From: Ruania halotolerans
Lineage (GTDB): Bacteria > Actinomycetota > Actinomycetes > Actinomycetales > Beutenbergiaceae
Length of the DNA: 64,000 bases
Assembly (NCBI RefSeq): GCF_021049285.1
Contig: NZ_CP088017.1
Span: 1,623,380-1,687,379, forward strand
Direction of reading: 5' to 3'
The notes under the pieces were generated by a model. The model was not told where the DNA came from. It saw only the letters and a list, made by a program, of their open reading frames with translations, and made no database searches. The position numbers and the translations under genes are program-made. The stretch's first letter is position 1. Every line of letters begins with the position of its first letter. This document shows positions 17,612 through 26,534 of the stretch, piece after piece.

Positions 17612-19639
17612 TCAGCGCGTGGTCTGAGCCATCCGGCGTAGCCACCATGCCCGGCCGAGCACCGGGAAGACCGCCAGCGCCAGGAGCGTGAGTAGCCCGG
17701 CCGTGGCCACCGACCATCCGGCGAGAGTGATCGGCGTGGTCACCGCGGCCCAGAAGCCGAGAATGAGCAGACCCCGGGAAGCCGGCCCCACCGATCGAGC
17801 GCGACTCGAGCGCGACCCATCGGCGAAAACGTCATCGGTGGGCTGGACGCGCGCGGCGTGGGTGTCACCGACGCTCAGGCCGGCGGCCTCGGCGAAGCCC
17901 GCGAGGTTCGTCAGATCACCAGAAGGCACCCACGCGTCGAGGGGCAGGACGGCCCGCCAGTGCCCCCACCGGTCCACGAGCGCCACCGCCCACGGTCCGT
18001 CGTCGTCCATCAGGCGCCGCAACGCCACCACACCCAACTCGGTGTCGCCGGGCCCGGACAGCCAGGCCACGTGGCCGCCCGGACCTCGCACGCTCAGGTC
18101 CGTGCCGTCGTAGGCCAACGCGGCGCGATGGGCGAACGCGCGGGTTCTTCCTGGGCTCTTCCCTGGCCGATACAGGGCGATGGGTCGCCGCGCCGACCGG
18201 TCCCGGAGCACCTGATAGCCCCACCACAGCCACGGTTCGGCTACGGCCACGATCGCCCAGATCACGCACAGGCGGATGAACCACGTGTCAGCCAGCAGAT
18301 AGGCGCTGCCGAGCCCACCGATCACGATCGCCCAGGCCGCCGGACCGCGGATCACCGTGTTCGCAGGGGACGCCGGGCCGGTGTCGCCGCGCCAGAACCG
18401 GCGGCGCTTCGCCCGGCGCTTGTACGCCACGACCGGATAGGCGCCGCCGCCGCGGTAGGCCAGCAGGTGCGGCGCCGGCCGTACCATGTCGACCACGGCG
18501 GGTGGGTCGTAACCCGGAGATCCAGGTGTGGCGGCCGGCGTCACTGTGCCGCCGGCTGCCCGTGGCCTCCTCGTAGGCTTGAGTGGCGTGGCAGTGGGCG
18601 GATGCATCACCCCACGGCGAATCGGGACATCGAGGATCGCGGCACCTCGCGCGATCCCCATGGTCTCCAGCCCCCACACCAGCAGATCCCGCGCTCGGAG
18701 CGGTTCGGCAGCCGGAACCGTCGCCCGGTACTGACCCACCTGGTACTCCGGCTGCACCATCCAGTCGGCGAGGGCGATGGCGCCCAGGCTGTGCCCGGAC
18801 GCAGCGCAGAAGTGCACCACGCCCAACTCGTCGTAGAGGGGGACCGGTGCGTATCGCTCGGCTGGGTCGTAGGGCGCTAACACGTTCCGGGGTACCGGTG
18901 GGGCCACATGCATCAGGAAGGCGATCGGTTCGTCGGTGCCGATAGTTCGTACACCCGCTGACGTGGTGATCTGTACCCGGTCAGCAGTGAACAGCACGCG
19001 GGCGTTGCGAGCCCACCGTCGCTGCGGTGTGGCGCGGGCGGAGGCACGCAACTCGATCCGTCCGCTGCTCGCGGGTGTGAGCGGCACCGCCGGGCGCTCG
19101 AACTCCCACACCGCGGCCGTGAACACGTTCGTGATGTACTCCGCCGTGCGAGCGGCCTCGGCCACATCGCCGGCGAGCATGAGGCGGTGCATTCCACCCG
19201 CTGGGCGCTGGTGTGCTGGTGGGAGCCGTTGCGCCACCGCCTCGATCCGCTGCACCGTCGCCGCCAGGCAGGCTCGGAACCCGTAGATCGGTTCCTCGTT
19301 CGGGTCGGTCGTCGGCGGCGCCTGCCCCACAGGGGCATCCTGGCTGATCATTGGCTCGCCCCACGAGGTCACCGTGGGCATCGCCAGGGTGCGGGTCTCG
19401 ATGTCGGTCAGCGCCCAGCCGCTCATGCGTTCCTGGGTGCGGGTCAGGCCATCGGTGAGCCGGACGAGCAGCTGCCGGAGTCCCTGGTGCTGCGGGGGCA
19501 GGAAGGCGAGCAGTTCGGCGACACTCCGGTGTGCGCGCGAGACCGAGGAGCCTGCCTCCTCGAACGGGTCGCCTCCGCGTGCCAGTAGTAACTGGGTGGC
19601 GGTGTGCGGCCGCGCCGGGCGCATCGAAGCATCGCTCAT
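17612..19639 (-). CDS. Orphan membrane protein, 675 aa, no recognised domain
   Basis: I do not recognise a family. The first about 400 residues are soluble and partly Pro/Ala-rich; they contain a helical segment (RLTDGLTRTQERMSGWAL) and a region rich in small beta-like strands (residues about 190-290). Two hydrophobic hairpins follow: about residues 437-485 (AWAIVIGGLGSAYLLADTW and RLCVIWAIVAVAEPWLWW) and about 620-665 at the C-terminus. Between them lies a second soluble block with YDGTDLSVRGPGGHVAWLSGPG, which looks like a beta-rich PH-like domain. ATG 19639 has GGAG upstream. It converges on the TetR gene by 12 nt. Third-position GC is normal, so it is not obviously recent DNA. Confidence 0.75.
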   Translation of the reverse strand: MSDASMRPARPHTATQLLLARGGDPFEEAGSSVSRAHRSVAELLAFLPPQHQGLRQLLVRLTDGLTRTQERMSGWALTDIETRTLAMPTVTSWGEPMISQDAPVGQAPPTTDPNEEPIYGFRACLAATVQRIEAVAQRLPPAHQRPAGGMHRLMLAGDVAEAARTAEYITNVFTAAVWEFERPAVPLTPASSGRIELRASARATPQRRWARNARVLFTADRVQITTSAGVRTIGTDEPIAFLMHVAPPVPRNVLAPYDPAERYAPVPLYDELGVVHFCAASGHSLGAIALADWMVQPEYQVGQYRATVPAAEPLRARDLLVWGLETMGIARGAAILDVPIRRGVMHPPTATPLKPTRRPRAAGGTVTPAATPGSPGYDPPAVVDMVRPAPHLLAYRGGGAYPVVAYKRRAKRRRFWRGDTGPASPANTVIRGPAAWAIVIGGLGSAYLLADTWFIRLCVIWAIVAVAEPWLWWGYQVLRDRSARRPIALYRPGKSPGRTRAFAHRAALAYDGTDLSVRGPGGHVAWLSGPGDTELGVVALRRLMDDDGPWAVALVDRWGHWRAVLPLDAWVPSGDLTNLAGFAEAAGLSVGDTHAARVQPTDDVFADGSRSSRARSVGPASRGLLILGFWAAVTTPITLAGWSVATAGLLTLLALAVFPVLGRAWWLRRMAQTTR

Positions 19640-19723
19640 GAGAGCTCCAACGTAGCGGGGAGTTCGTGCCGGTCTGTGCCGGCGTGATGGGCAGGCCGCC
19701 CCATCAGTGGGCGGATCACCGCA

Positions 19724-20461
19724 CTAGGAACTGGCAAGCACCCGGGGTTCGATGCGCTCCTCGCTCACCTGGGCGTCGGGGCCCCGGAGCACGCGGTAGG
19801 CACCCTTCCCTGCGCGCTCGGTGACCGCCTCCACCAGGGAGGTGCCCTCGTAGACCAGACCCACGCCGTCGTCGGTGCAGTGTGTTTCGCCCAGAGTGCC
19901 CTCGCCCACGAGGGCGTGCACGAGCGGACGACGGCGTTCCTCGCTGTCGTAGTGGACCCCGTTGGCGTAGGGCAACAGTCCGAGCCCATTGGTCACCGGG
20001 CGCAGCTCAGGTCCGAAGGAGTCGGTGGTGCCACCGGTGAACCAGCAGATGGATCCCGCGCTGACCCCTGCGAGTACCACACCGGCCTGCCAGACCCGGG
20101 CGAAGATCTCGTCCAGGTCATGCACCCGCCACACCGCGAGCAGATTCGCCACCGAGCCGCCATCCACCCAGATCACGTCCTGCTCCAGCAGGTGAGCCTC
20201 GACGTCCTGCACGTTCGGCATCGTGAACAGTCGCAAGGCGGTGAGCTCGAAACCCGCCACGCGCCCGGCCTCGGACATCGCCGCGATCCGCCAGTCCTGA
20301 TCGCCGCCGGCCGTGCCGAGGTAGGTCAACCGCGGGGAGCGCCCACTCACCCCGGCCCGGTCGACGGCGTGGTGCACCAGCGCATCGAACTCCAGCCGGG
20401 TGCGGTACCCGGGGCGATAGCCACCTGAGGTGGCAACGATCGTGGGCTGCGAAGCAGGCAC
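19724..20461 (-). CDS. Peptidase E-like (S51) protease, class I glutamine amidotransferase-like
   Basis: Cytoplasmic serine hydrolase of 245 aa, related to alpha-aspartyl dipeptidase PepE. The nucleophile Ser is in the elbow GVSAGSICWF, the preceding turn is IWVDGGSVANLL, and a conserved His is in GVHYDSEERR. Length fits the S51 family (about 230-250). The GTG start at 20461 is preceded by AGGAG at an 8-nt spacing. It is divergent from rplU and probably a separate unit. Possible substrates are Asp-X dipeptides; cyanophycinase-like relatives exist, but the size fits peptidase E better. Confidence 0.85.
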   Translation of the reverse strand: MPASQPTIVATSGGYRPGYRTRLEFDALVHHAVDRAGVSGRSPRLTYLGTAGGDQDWRIAAMSEAGRVAGFELTALRLFTMPNVQDVEAHLLEQDVIWVDGGSVANLLAVWRVHDLDEIFARVWQAGVVLAGVSAGSICWFTGGTTDSFGPELRPVTNGLGLLPYANGVHYDSEERRRPLVHALVGEGTLGETHCTDDGVGLVYEGTSLVEAVTERAGKGAYRVLRGPDAQVSEERIEPRVLASS

Positions 20462-20545
20462 AGCAAGAACTCCTGTCGAGTGGGGGTCGGTGAGCTAGCC
20501 TACTGATCGCTGATCAGAGAGAGGCCCAGGTCACTCGCGTGTGGT

Positions 20546-20575
20546 TTGCCCATCGGGCCGCGCGTCGCGTAATCT
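20546..20575 (+). promoter_or_regulatory. Predicted rplU-rpmA promoter
   Basis: TTGCCC (20546-20551) and TAATCT (20570-20575) are separated by 18 nt, a plausible housekeeping pair. Transcription would start near 20582 and give a leader of about 138 nt before the L21 gene. The leader has a GCGCCTGCGAAGGCGC hairpin near 20610, so autogenous control by L21 is possible but unproven. Confidence 0.45.
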
Positions 20576-20719
20576 TGGGCGTCGGTGCTCAAACACCGCC
20601 TCCCGTGCGCGCCTGCGAAGGCGCCGGTCGCTGATCCAAGGTTCAAGTGGTAACTCGGCAGCCGCGTGTGTGTTGCGCATGGGTGCCCAGCAGTCTGTCG
20701 ACAGAGAAGAGCAGGAAAC

Positions 20720-21028
20720 GTGGTGTACGCGATCGTGAAGGCCGGCGGCCGACAGGAGAAGGTGTCTGTCGGCGACATCGTCGTCGTGGACCGGATGTCC
20801 GGGACCTCGGGCGACTCCGTGGAGCTCGAGCCCATCCTGCTCGTCGACGGTGACAAGGTCACCTCCGACGCGAAGGCGCTCGAGAAGGTGACGGTGACCG
20901 CCGAGATCGTCCGGGATGACAAGGGCAAGAAGATCTCCATCGTCAAGTACAAGAACAAGACCGGCTACCGCAAGCGCATGGGGCACCGCCAGAAGCTGAC
21001 CCGCCTCAAGGTCACCGGCATCAAGTAA
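20720..21028 (+). CDS. rplU: 50S ribosomal protein L21
   Basis: Primary rRNA-binding protein of the large subunit; 102 aa, standard length. Starts [19 protein letters not shown] and contains [16 protein letters not shown], the family C-terminal signature. GTG at 20720 is chosen because AGGAA lies 3-7 nt upstream and homologues begin here; an upstream in-frame GTG at 20666 would add non-homologous residues. Followed by rpmA 69 nt later, the usual bicistronic unit. Confidence 0.97.
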   Translation: MVYAIVKAGGRQEKVSVGDIVVVDRMSGTSGDSVELEPILLVDGDKVTSDAKALEKVTVTAEIVRDDKGKKISIVKYKNKTGYRKRMGHRQKLTRLKVTGIK

Positions 21029-21097
21029 GCCCGAGCAGCACCGGCTCGCGCCGACGCTGCCCGACGTATCGACGAAGACTCGAGAAAGGTCTTACCC

Positions 21098-21355
21098 ATG
21101 GCACACAAGAAGGGCGCCTCCTCCTCGCGGAACGGGCGCGACTCCAACGCTCAGCGCCTTGGCGTCAAGCGCTTCGGCGGTCAGGCTGTCAAGGCCGGCG
21201 AGATCATCGTCCGCCAGCGTGGCACGCACTTCCACCCGGGTCTGAACGTGGGCCGCGGTGGCGACGACACTTTGTTCGCCCTGCAGCCGGGTTCGGTCCA
21301 GTTCAGCCAGCGTCGCGGCCGCAAGGTTGTCGACATCGTCGCGGCCGAGGTCTGA
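21098..21355 (+). CDS. rpmA: 50S ribosomal protein L27
   Basis: Large-subunit protein near the peptidyl-transferase centre; 85 aa. Begins [19 protein letters not shown], so no Firmicute-type cleaved N-terminal extension is present. RBS AGAAAGG lies upstream. The gene is followed by a strong terminator hairpin before obg. Confidence 0.97.
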   Translation: MAHKKGASSSRNGRDSNAQRLGVKRFGGQAVKAGEIIVRQRGTHFHPGLNVGRGGDDTLFALQPGSVQFSQRRGRKVVDIVAAEV

Positions 21356-21366
21356 GAACACTTCTC

Positions 21367-21411
21367 GACGGCGGGGGCGCAGCGGCTAGCGGTCGCTGTG
21401 CCCCCGCCGTC
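21367..21411 (+). terminator. Rho-independent-type terminator after rpmA
   Basis: 18-bp stem (arms 21367-21384 and 21394-21411, one G-U pair), 9-nt loop, followed by TTTGT. It would end the rplU-rpmA transcript, and obg then needs read-through or its own promoter in the 47 nt that remain. Confidence 0.85.
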
Positions 21412-21458
21412 TTTGTCGCATGAGGGCGGATCCTCTGCCCACACCGGAGGGATGAATC

Positions 21459-22994
21459 ATGGCCAGCTTCGTCGACCGCGTGGTGGTGCACGCGCGCGGG
21501 GGTGATGGCGGCCACGGGTGCGCCTCGGTCCACCGGGAGAAGTTCAAGCCCCTCGGCGGGCCGGACGGCGCCAATGGCGGCTCTGGCGGCGATGTGGTGC
21601 TCGTGGTTGACCCGCAGGTGACCACGCTGCTCGACTACCACCACCTGCCCCACCGCCGTGCCAAGAACGGCACGCCTGGAATGGGCGATATGCGCACTGG
21701 GCGGCACGGGGACATGCTCGAGTTGCCGGTTCCGGACGGCACAGTGGTGAAGACCCGCGACGGTGAGGTGCTCGCGGACCTGGTGGGGGTGGGGACCCGG
21801 TTCGTCGCTGCCGAAGGTGGGCGTGGCGGGCTCGGCAATGCTGCCCTCGCCTCCCCGAAGCGCAAGGCACCGGGATTCGCCCTGCTTGGGGAACCGGGCC
21901 AAGAGCGCGAACTGGTGCTCGAACTCAAGACGGTGGCCGATGTGGCGCTGGTGGGGTACCCGAGCGCCGGGAAGTCCTCCCTGATCGCAGCGATTTCCGC
22001 TGCCCGGCCGAAGATTGCTGACTACCCGTTCACCACCCTGGTGCCCAATCTCGGCGTGGTGCAGGCGGGGGACCAGCGCTTCACTGTGGCCGATGTGCCT
22101 GGCCTGATCCCCGGTGCCAGCGAAGGCAAGGGCCTGGGCCTGGAGTTCCTGCGGCACATCGAACGGTGTGCGGTGATCGTGCACGTCCTCGACTGCGCCA
22201 CGCTCGAACCCGGGCGGGACCCGATCAGTGACCTGGATGTGATCGAGGCCGAACTCGGCGCCTACGCCGGGGATCTGGGCATTGATGGCGGCCGCGTTCC
22301 GTTGGCGGACCGGCCACGTCTGGTGGTGCTGAACAAGATCGACGTGCCTGAGGCGCGTGACCTGGCCGAACTGGTGCGCCCCGATCTCCAGGAGCGTGGG
22401 CTGCGCGTGCTGGAGATCTCGACGGCGTCCCATGAGGGCCTGCGTCCGCTCACCTTCGCCCTGGCCGAGCTGGTGCTGCAAGCGCGTGCCGAGGCACCCG
22501 CGCCGGAGCCGACGCCCACTGTGCTGCGCCCCCGTGCGGTGAATGAGAAGTCGTTCACGGTGACCCGGCGCGAGAGCGACCATGTGTACTACCTGGTGCG
22601 TGGTGACAAGCCGGAGCGGTGGGTCCGCCAGACCGACTTCGCCAACGACGAGGCTGTCGGCTACCTTGCCGATCGGCTCGCCAAGGCGGGCGTGGAGGAT
22701 GAACTGTTCCGCGCGGGTGCTCAGGCGGGCGATGAAGTGGTCATCGGTGACGGACCGAACGGAGTGGTCTTCGACTGGGAGCCCACGATGGCGGTAGGCG
22801 CCGAATTGCTCGCCGGTCCCCGCGGCAGCGACCTGCGCCTGGAGGACCGCCACCGGCCGACCCGCGCAGCGAAGCGCGAAGCCTTCCACGAGAAGATGGA
22901 CGCCAAGGCTGTGGCGCGCGATGAGCTGTGGGCCGAGGGGGAGGACTCCGCGCCCGTCCGTGGGGAGGACGAGGGCCCGGAGGCCGGCAGGTGA
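21459..22994 (+). CDS. obg: GTPase Obg
   Basis: Essential ribosome-associated GTPase for 50S assembly and stress response. 511 aa. N-terminal Gly-rich Obg fold ([15 protein letters not shown]), then a G domain with G1 [11 protein letters not shown]3 DVPGLIPGA and G4 NKID (about residues 160-340), then the OCT domain (about 360-440, [17 protein letters not shown]). An acidic tail of about 60 residues ([16 protein letters not shown]) is longer than in Gammaproteobacteria but normal for actinobacteria. RBS GGAGGG lies upstream. The stop overlaps the proB GTG (GTGA), indicating coupling. Confidence 0.97.
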   Translation: MASFVDRVVVHARGGDGGHGCASVHREKFKPLGGPDGANGGSGGDVVLVVDPQVTTLLDYHHLPHRRAKNGTPGMGDMRTGRHGDMLELPVPDGTVVKTRDGEVLADLVGVGTRFVAAEGGRGGLGNAALASPKRKAPGFALLGEPGQERELVLELKTVADVALVGYPSAGKSSLIAAISAARPKIADYPFTTLVPNLGVVQAGDQRFTVADVPGLIPGASEGKGLGLEFLRHIERCAVIVHVLDCATLEPGRDPISDLDVIEAELGAYAGDLGIDGGRVPLADRPRLVVLNKIDVPEARDLAELVRPDLQERGLRVLEISTASHEGLRPLTFALAELVLQARAEAPAPEPTPTVLRPRAVNEKSFTVTRRESDHVYYLVRGDKPERWVRQTDFANDEAVGYLADRLAKAGVEDELFRAGAQAGDEVVIGDGPNGVVFDWEPTMAVGAELLAGPRGSDLRLEDRHRPTRAAKREAFHEKMDAKAVARDELWAEGEDSAPVRGEDEGPEAGR

Positions 22995-24154
22995 CGCCTT
23001 CGTTGCCGGACCGGGCGGCGTTCGCGGACACCCGCCGAGCGCAACGCATCGTCGTCAAGGTCGGATCGTCCTCGCTCACCGATACGGCCGGTCGCCTCGA
23101 CGTCTCCCGTCTGGGTGACCTGGTCGATGTGCTCGCGGCACGGATCGCCGACGGCGGTCAGGTCACCCTGGTCTCCTCCGGCGCCATTGCGTCGGCACTG
23201 ACCGTACTGGGGCTGCCCGGCCGCCCCCGAGACCTCTCCCTCGCCCAGGCAGCGGCAAGCGTGGGCCAGGGCTTGCTGATGGCGCATTACATGCGGGCGT
23301 TCTCGGTGCACGGCTTGCACGTGGGCCAGGTGCTGCTCACTGTGGAGGACGTGATCCGGCGCGGGCATTACCGGAATGCTCAACGAGCCCTGAACCGGCT
23401 GCTCGACCTCGGCGTGGTGCCGATCGTGAATGAGAACGACACAGTCGCCACCCACGAGATCCGGTTCGGAGACAATGACCGGGTGGCTGCCTTGGTGGCG
23501 CATCTGACGCAGGCTGACGCGCTGCTACTCCTCAGCGATGTGGACGCACTTTACGACGGCCCCCCGGATTTGCCCGGTGCGAAGCGGATCGTGCGGGTGG
23601 ACCGCCCCGAGGACCTGGACGACCTGGTGATCACGGCGGACGGCAGCACCGTGGGCACGGGCGGGATGGTCACCAAGGTGGAGGCCGCGACGATTGCCAC
23701 CGGCTCCGGGGTGCCGGTGGTGCTGACCAGTGCGGCGAACGCCGCGGCGGCCCTGGCCGGCGAGGATGTCGGTACCTGGTTCGCCCCCACCGGGCGGCGG
23801 ATCCAAACGCGGCGGCTCTGGCTGGCGCACGCCGCGCACACGCGTGGGCGCGTGGTGCTCGACGAGGGCGCGGTGCGCGCGATCACCACCGGGAAGAAGT
23901 CCCTCCTCGCGGCCGGGGTGATCGGGGTGGAAGGTGACTTCGAGGCAGGCGATCCGGTGGAGCTGGTGGGTACGGACGCAGTGGTGGTGGCGCGCGGACT
24001 GGTGGGCTATTCGGCGGAGGAACTTCCCGCGAGGATGGGCCGGACCTCACAGCAGCTCGCGCAGGCCTTCGGCGACGGCAACGCCCGCACGGTGGTGCAC
24101 CGGGACGACATGGTGCAGGTCAGGCGGCGCTCCGCGCAGGTCGGCGAGCGGTAG
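22991..24154 (+). CDS. proB: Glutamate 5-kinase
   Basis: First step of proline biosynthesis: ATP + L-glutamate to glutamyl 5-phosphate. 387 aa: amino-acid kinase domain ([11 protein letters not shown] at residue about 20; [27 protein letters not shown]) followed by a C-terminal PUA domain from about residue 290. The GTG start at 22991 overlaps the obg stop (GTGA). proA lies 3.8 kb downstream, separated by the flavin reductase, the riboswitch unit and an MFS gene; in many relatives proB and proA are closer, so these genes look like an insertion. Confidence 0.96.
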   Translation: MTPSLPDRAAFADTRRAQRIVVKVGSSSLTDTAGRLDVSRLGDLVDVLAARIADGGQVTLVSSGAIASALTVLGLPGRPRDLSLAQAAASVGQGLLMAHYMRAFSVHGLHVGQVLLTVEDVIRRGHYRNAQRALNRLLDLGVVPIVNENDTVATHEIRFGDNDRVAALVAHLTQADALLLLSDVDALYDGPPDLPGAKRIVRVDRPEDLDDLVITADGSTVGTGGMVTKVEAATIATGSGVPVVLTSAANAAAALAGEDVGTWFAPTGRRIQTRRLWLAHAAHTRGRVVLDEGAVRAITTGKKSLLAAGVIGVEGDFEAGDPVELVGTDAVVVARGLVGYSAEELPARMGRTSQQLAQAFGDGNARTVVHRDDMVQVRRRSAQVGER

Positions 24155-24197
24155 GAGGCGGATACGGGTCGCGCCTCAGCGCGGGGACTGCGGCCGC

Positions 24198-24824
24198 TCA
24201 CGGTGCGGAGCAACCTGGCCTGCCCTGCCCGCACTCGGCGAGATGGGGCGCGTTCGTGAGCTGCGTATGCTCCCCGAGGCGATGGTAGGAGCGGTCGTGG
24301 TACACCAATGGCGCACCGGTACGTGCCGTGTGTGATTCCACTGCGCGAAGGGTGATCAGGTAACTGTTGCCGGCCGGGGTGCGCTGCAGTATCCGGGCGC
24401 GGAGCCAGGCGGCCGCGTCAGAGAGGACGGGCTCACCGGTGGCCAGACGATGCCAGGTCACCCCGGCGAACCGGTCGGCCCCGCGGCGCGCGAACTGGTG
24501 GGCGAGGTGGGCATCGGCGGAATCCAGCAGGTGGACCACGACGGTTCCGGCGCTGGCAAGCGGATCCCATGAGGACGATCGGGCATCGATGGAGAAGGCG
24601 AGCAACGCAGGCTCTGCCGAGACGGAGATGACCGACGTGACAGTCAGTCCGATGGGTCGGCCATCTGGCGCGCTGAAGGTCACCACCGCGACTCCTGCCG
24701 GATGCTGGCGGAACATGCCCTTGTACGCATCCGGCGTCACCTGGCGTTCGTCCTGTTCGACGAGGAGGCGCTCGAAGGCGCCGACCGGATCGTGGTGTTC
24801 GGGCACGGGGCCTTCTTTCGGCAA
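24198..24824 (-). CDS. Flavin reductase-like FMN-binding protein
   Basis: 208 aa. The pattern FRQHPAGVAVVTFSAPDGRPIGLTVTSVISVS, then LLAFSIDARSS, is that of the flavin reductase-like split-barrel domain (residues about 35-190) that supplies reduced FMN to two-component monooxygenases. It is divergent from the SAM-IV riboswitch unit, whose last gene is a luciferase-fold protein; a reductase/monooxygenase pair is therefore plausible. Such pairs release sulfur from organosulfur compounds, which would fit SAM and cysteine control. The specific substrate is unknown. It converges on proB. Confidence 0.82.
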   Translation of the reverse strand: MPKEGPVPEHHDPVGAFERLLVEQDERQVTPDAYKGMFRQHPAGVAVVTFSAPDGRPIGLTVTSVISVSAEPALLAFSIDARSSSWDPLASAGTVVVHLLDSADAHLAHQFARRGADRFAGVTWHRLATGEPVLSDAAAWLRARILQRTPAGNSYLITLRAVESHTARTGAPLVYHDRSYHRLGEHTQLTNAPHLAECGQGRPGCSAP

Positions 24825-24910
24825 CGGCTGCAGACTCGACTCCTGACGCTACTCTCCTTCACCGGACCCGACCGCACCTGGTGTGATGTCCGCCACGTCT
24901 CACGATTTGG

Positions 24911-24940
24911 TTGACACGTCATCCAAATCGCCCGTACAGT
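24911..24940 (+). promoter_or_regulatory. Promoter for the SAM-IV riboswitch transcript
   Basis: Perfect -35 TTGACA (24911-24916) and -10 TACAGT (24935-24940) with an 18-nt spacer. The predicted start near 24947 falls at the first base of riboswitch stem P1, as expected for a leader-controlled transcript. Confidence 0.8.
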
Positions 24941-24948
24941 CATGACCA

Positions 24949-25060
24949 AGGTCTTGAGTGTCAGCGACGCGGCCCCGGCCAGCTGACCGGCAACCCTCCA
25001 CATGCGGTGGGGTGCCCCGGGTGACGACCTGGCCCCGGCCAACTGGTGCGGGGCAAGCGC
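24949..25060 (+). promoter_or_regulatory. SAM-IV type S-adenosylmethionine riboswitch
   Basis: Recognised from conserved SAM-IV core elements: AGGTC...GACCT closing stem, GAGTGTCAGCGAC, CCGGCAACCCTCC, then GCGGTGGGGTGCCCCGGGTGA, followed by the 3' pseudoknot partner region CCCCGGCCAACTGGTGCGGGG. SAM-IV is largely confined to actinobacteria and normally turns off sulfur-amino-acid genes when SAM is abundant. Here it heads a transcript with a Cys-rich leader peptide and a luciferase-fold gene. Confidence 0.9.
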
Positions 25061-25102
25061 AGCATCGCACTCGCGGTGAACGAGAGAAGGACCCTGAAGC
25101 AG

Positions 25103-25189
25103 ATGAACCAGGACTGGACCACAGTGCCCGTACGGCCCGCACTGAGCGCCACCACCTGTGTCATGTGCTGTTGTCCCATGCCGGCCTGA
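25103..25189 (+). CDS. Cysteine-rich leader peptide (28 aa)
   Basis: Short frame between the riboswitch and the luciferase-fold gene. It starts MNQDWTTVPVRPALSATT and ends CVMCCCPMPA: four of six residues Cys near the C-terminus, plus Met codons, then the stop. GAAGGA lies about 11 nt upstream. Cys-tract upstream reading frames that sense charged tRNA-Cys by ribosome stalling are known in mycobacteria and other actinobacteria. The 150 nt after the stop hold hairpins that could be the attenuator. The reading frame and Cys tract are seen; the regulatory role is inferred. Confidence 0.75.
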   Translation: MNQDWTTVPVRPALSATTCVMCCCPMPA

Positions 25190-25338
25190 GCCGAGCTTCA
25201 TCCGATGTCTCGGGCGCCTTCGCCCCTTCGGCATCACCCTCGGTTCGCAGGTGCACATCTGCCGGTGGCGTGACACCACCGGCGTGCATCCGGCGTGATC
25301 GAGCACTCCCGGCCTCTCGCCCGTAAAGGACAACACTC
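25190..25338 (+). promoter_or_regulatory. Candidate attenuator region after the Cys leader peptide
   Basis: Two hairpins lie between the leader-peptide stop and the next gene: GGGCG-CCTT-CGCCC (25212-25225), enclosed by GATG/CATC, and an 8-bp stem GCCGGTGG/CCACCGGC (25261-25283) with a 7-nt loop. Neither has a T-run, so Rho-dependent or translational attenuation is more likely than intrinsic termination. AAAGGA before ATG 25339 is the ribosome site. Confidence 0.5.
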
Positions 25339-26337
25339 ATGTCTTCTGCATCGCCTGCACCCCTGAACACCTCCCTCATCGCCCTAGATCTCTCCGGCGC
25401 CGGCGCGCCCCGTGAGTGGCGCCGCGCCGAAGACTCCGACGCTGAGTCCTTCATCATGGGCCGCCTTGCCGGTCTCGCCGCACTGGCCGACAAGGGCGGG
25501 GTCGATGTGCTCTCCCTCGATGAGAGCTTCCACGCTGCCGGTCAGCGCCGCCGGGACGACTGGCTCGACGGCGCCGTGGCCGCCTCGCGCCTGTCCCGGC
25601 ACACCACCTCGGCCACCCTGGTGGCGACAGTGCCGCTGAGCAGCAGTCGCCCCGAGCACATCGCGGGAGCGGTAGCGAGCGTGCATCGCGCCTCGGCCGG
25701 CCGCGCTGGTTGGCAGCTCGAGGTGGCTGAGTCAGGTACCCGCAATCGACGTGCCGTCGAGTCCGTGATCGGTGCGTGGCCCACGACGGCGGAGCGCCCC
25801 ACGGGTGCCAAGGGGCGCCCCCAGGTGGTGGTGCCTGTACGTACCCCCGTGGATGGGGAGCTGGCTGCCGCCCGGGCAGACATCGCCCGGATCAGCGTGG
25901 CCACATTCGATGAGGCCGTGGCAGCTCGGGCCGCGATCCGTGAGGCAGCAGTGGAGTGGGGACGCAATCCCGACGACGTCCAGGTGCTCGTGGACGTGCA
26001 CGCGGTGATCTCAGCCGATGTGCCGAGCGCGCGAGCCCGTTGGGACCTGCTGACATCCTTGGAGACCCAGCCGCGGCAGGTGCCGTTGCGCTCGATCGGT
26101 ACGGCTGCCGACCTCGCCGACCTGTGGGCCACTTGGGTGCATGGGGGAGCGGCGGACGGCTTCACCGTGATCCCTGCCTCGGTGCCCACCGACGTGGTGG
26201 CGCTGGTTCAGGAGGTCATCCCACAGCTCGAGGCTCGCGGCTTGCGCAAGCCGCGAGCTGCTGCCGTGGATCAGGCACCGGCTCGCCGTGTGACGCGTCG
26301 CACGCCCGCGCGTCAGCGCTCGCACGCCACCGCCTGA
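25339..26337 (+). CDS. Compact luciferase-like flavin-dependent monooxygenase superfamily protein
   Basis: 332 aa, about 100 shorter than NtaA/SnaA/DszA-type enzymes. Family traces are clear: AGLAALADKGGVDVLSLDESF (first strands), HTTSATLVATVPLSSSRPEHIAGAVASVHRASAGRAGWQLEVAESG (barrel middle) and GTAADLADLWATWVHGGAADGFTVIP near the C-terminus. The FMN-binding insert after the GRAGW motif is much reduced, so it may be a degenerate or regulatory member instead of a full monooxygenase. The tail is basic (TRRTPARQRSHATA). It lies under SAM-IV and Cys-leader control and faces a flavin reductase, which points to sulfur scavenging. RBS AAAGGA is 8 nt upstream. Confidence 0.75.
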   Translation: MSSASPAPLNTSLIALDLSGAGAPREWRRAEDSDAESFIMGRLAGLAALADKGGVDVLSLDESFHAAGQRRRDDWLDGAVAASRLSRHTTSATLVATVPLSSSRPEHIAGAVASVHRASAGRAGWQLEVAESGTRNRRAVESVIGAWPTTAERPTGAKGRPQVVVPVRTPVDGELAAARADIARISVATFDEAVAARAAIREAAVEWGRNPDDVQVLVDVHAVISADVPSARARWDLLTSLETQPRQVPLRSIGTAADLADLWATWVHGGAADGFTVIPASVPTDVVALVQEVIPQLEARGLRKPRAAAVDQAPARRVTRRTPARQRSHATA

Positions 26338-26363
26338 CGCTCCCCGAGCCCACCCGGCGGGTG

Positions 26364-26375
26364 GTGGCATGCCAC
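26364..26375. promoter_or_regulatory. 12-bp palindrome in the gap before the MFS gene
   Basis: GTGGCATGCCAC is a perfect dyad, flanked by two copies of CCGGCGGGTG (26354 and 26378). It lies in the 197-nt space between the luciferase-fold gene and the MFS transporter. Candidate operator only; no consensus is recognised. Confidence 0.25.
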
Positions 26376-26534
26376 GACCGGCGGGTGAGAGGTGTGCCAC
26401 GAGGGCACGGTGAGCGGTGGACGGCCGGGATCGGGCGCGTATCATGGCGAGTGCGATCAAGCTTCGGCTCCGATCAGGGCATCGGGCGCACCAGCGGTGG
26501 GGTGGTGCGCGCACCGCCGCACCCTGGAGCATGA

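Noticed and set aside
24942-24986. A 14-codon frame starting at ATG 24942 in the riboswitch 5' end
   Set aside because: The predicted transcription start near 24947 lies after this ATG, and the frame is fully inside the structured aptamer.
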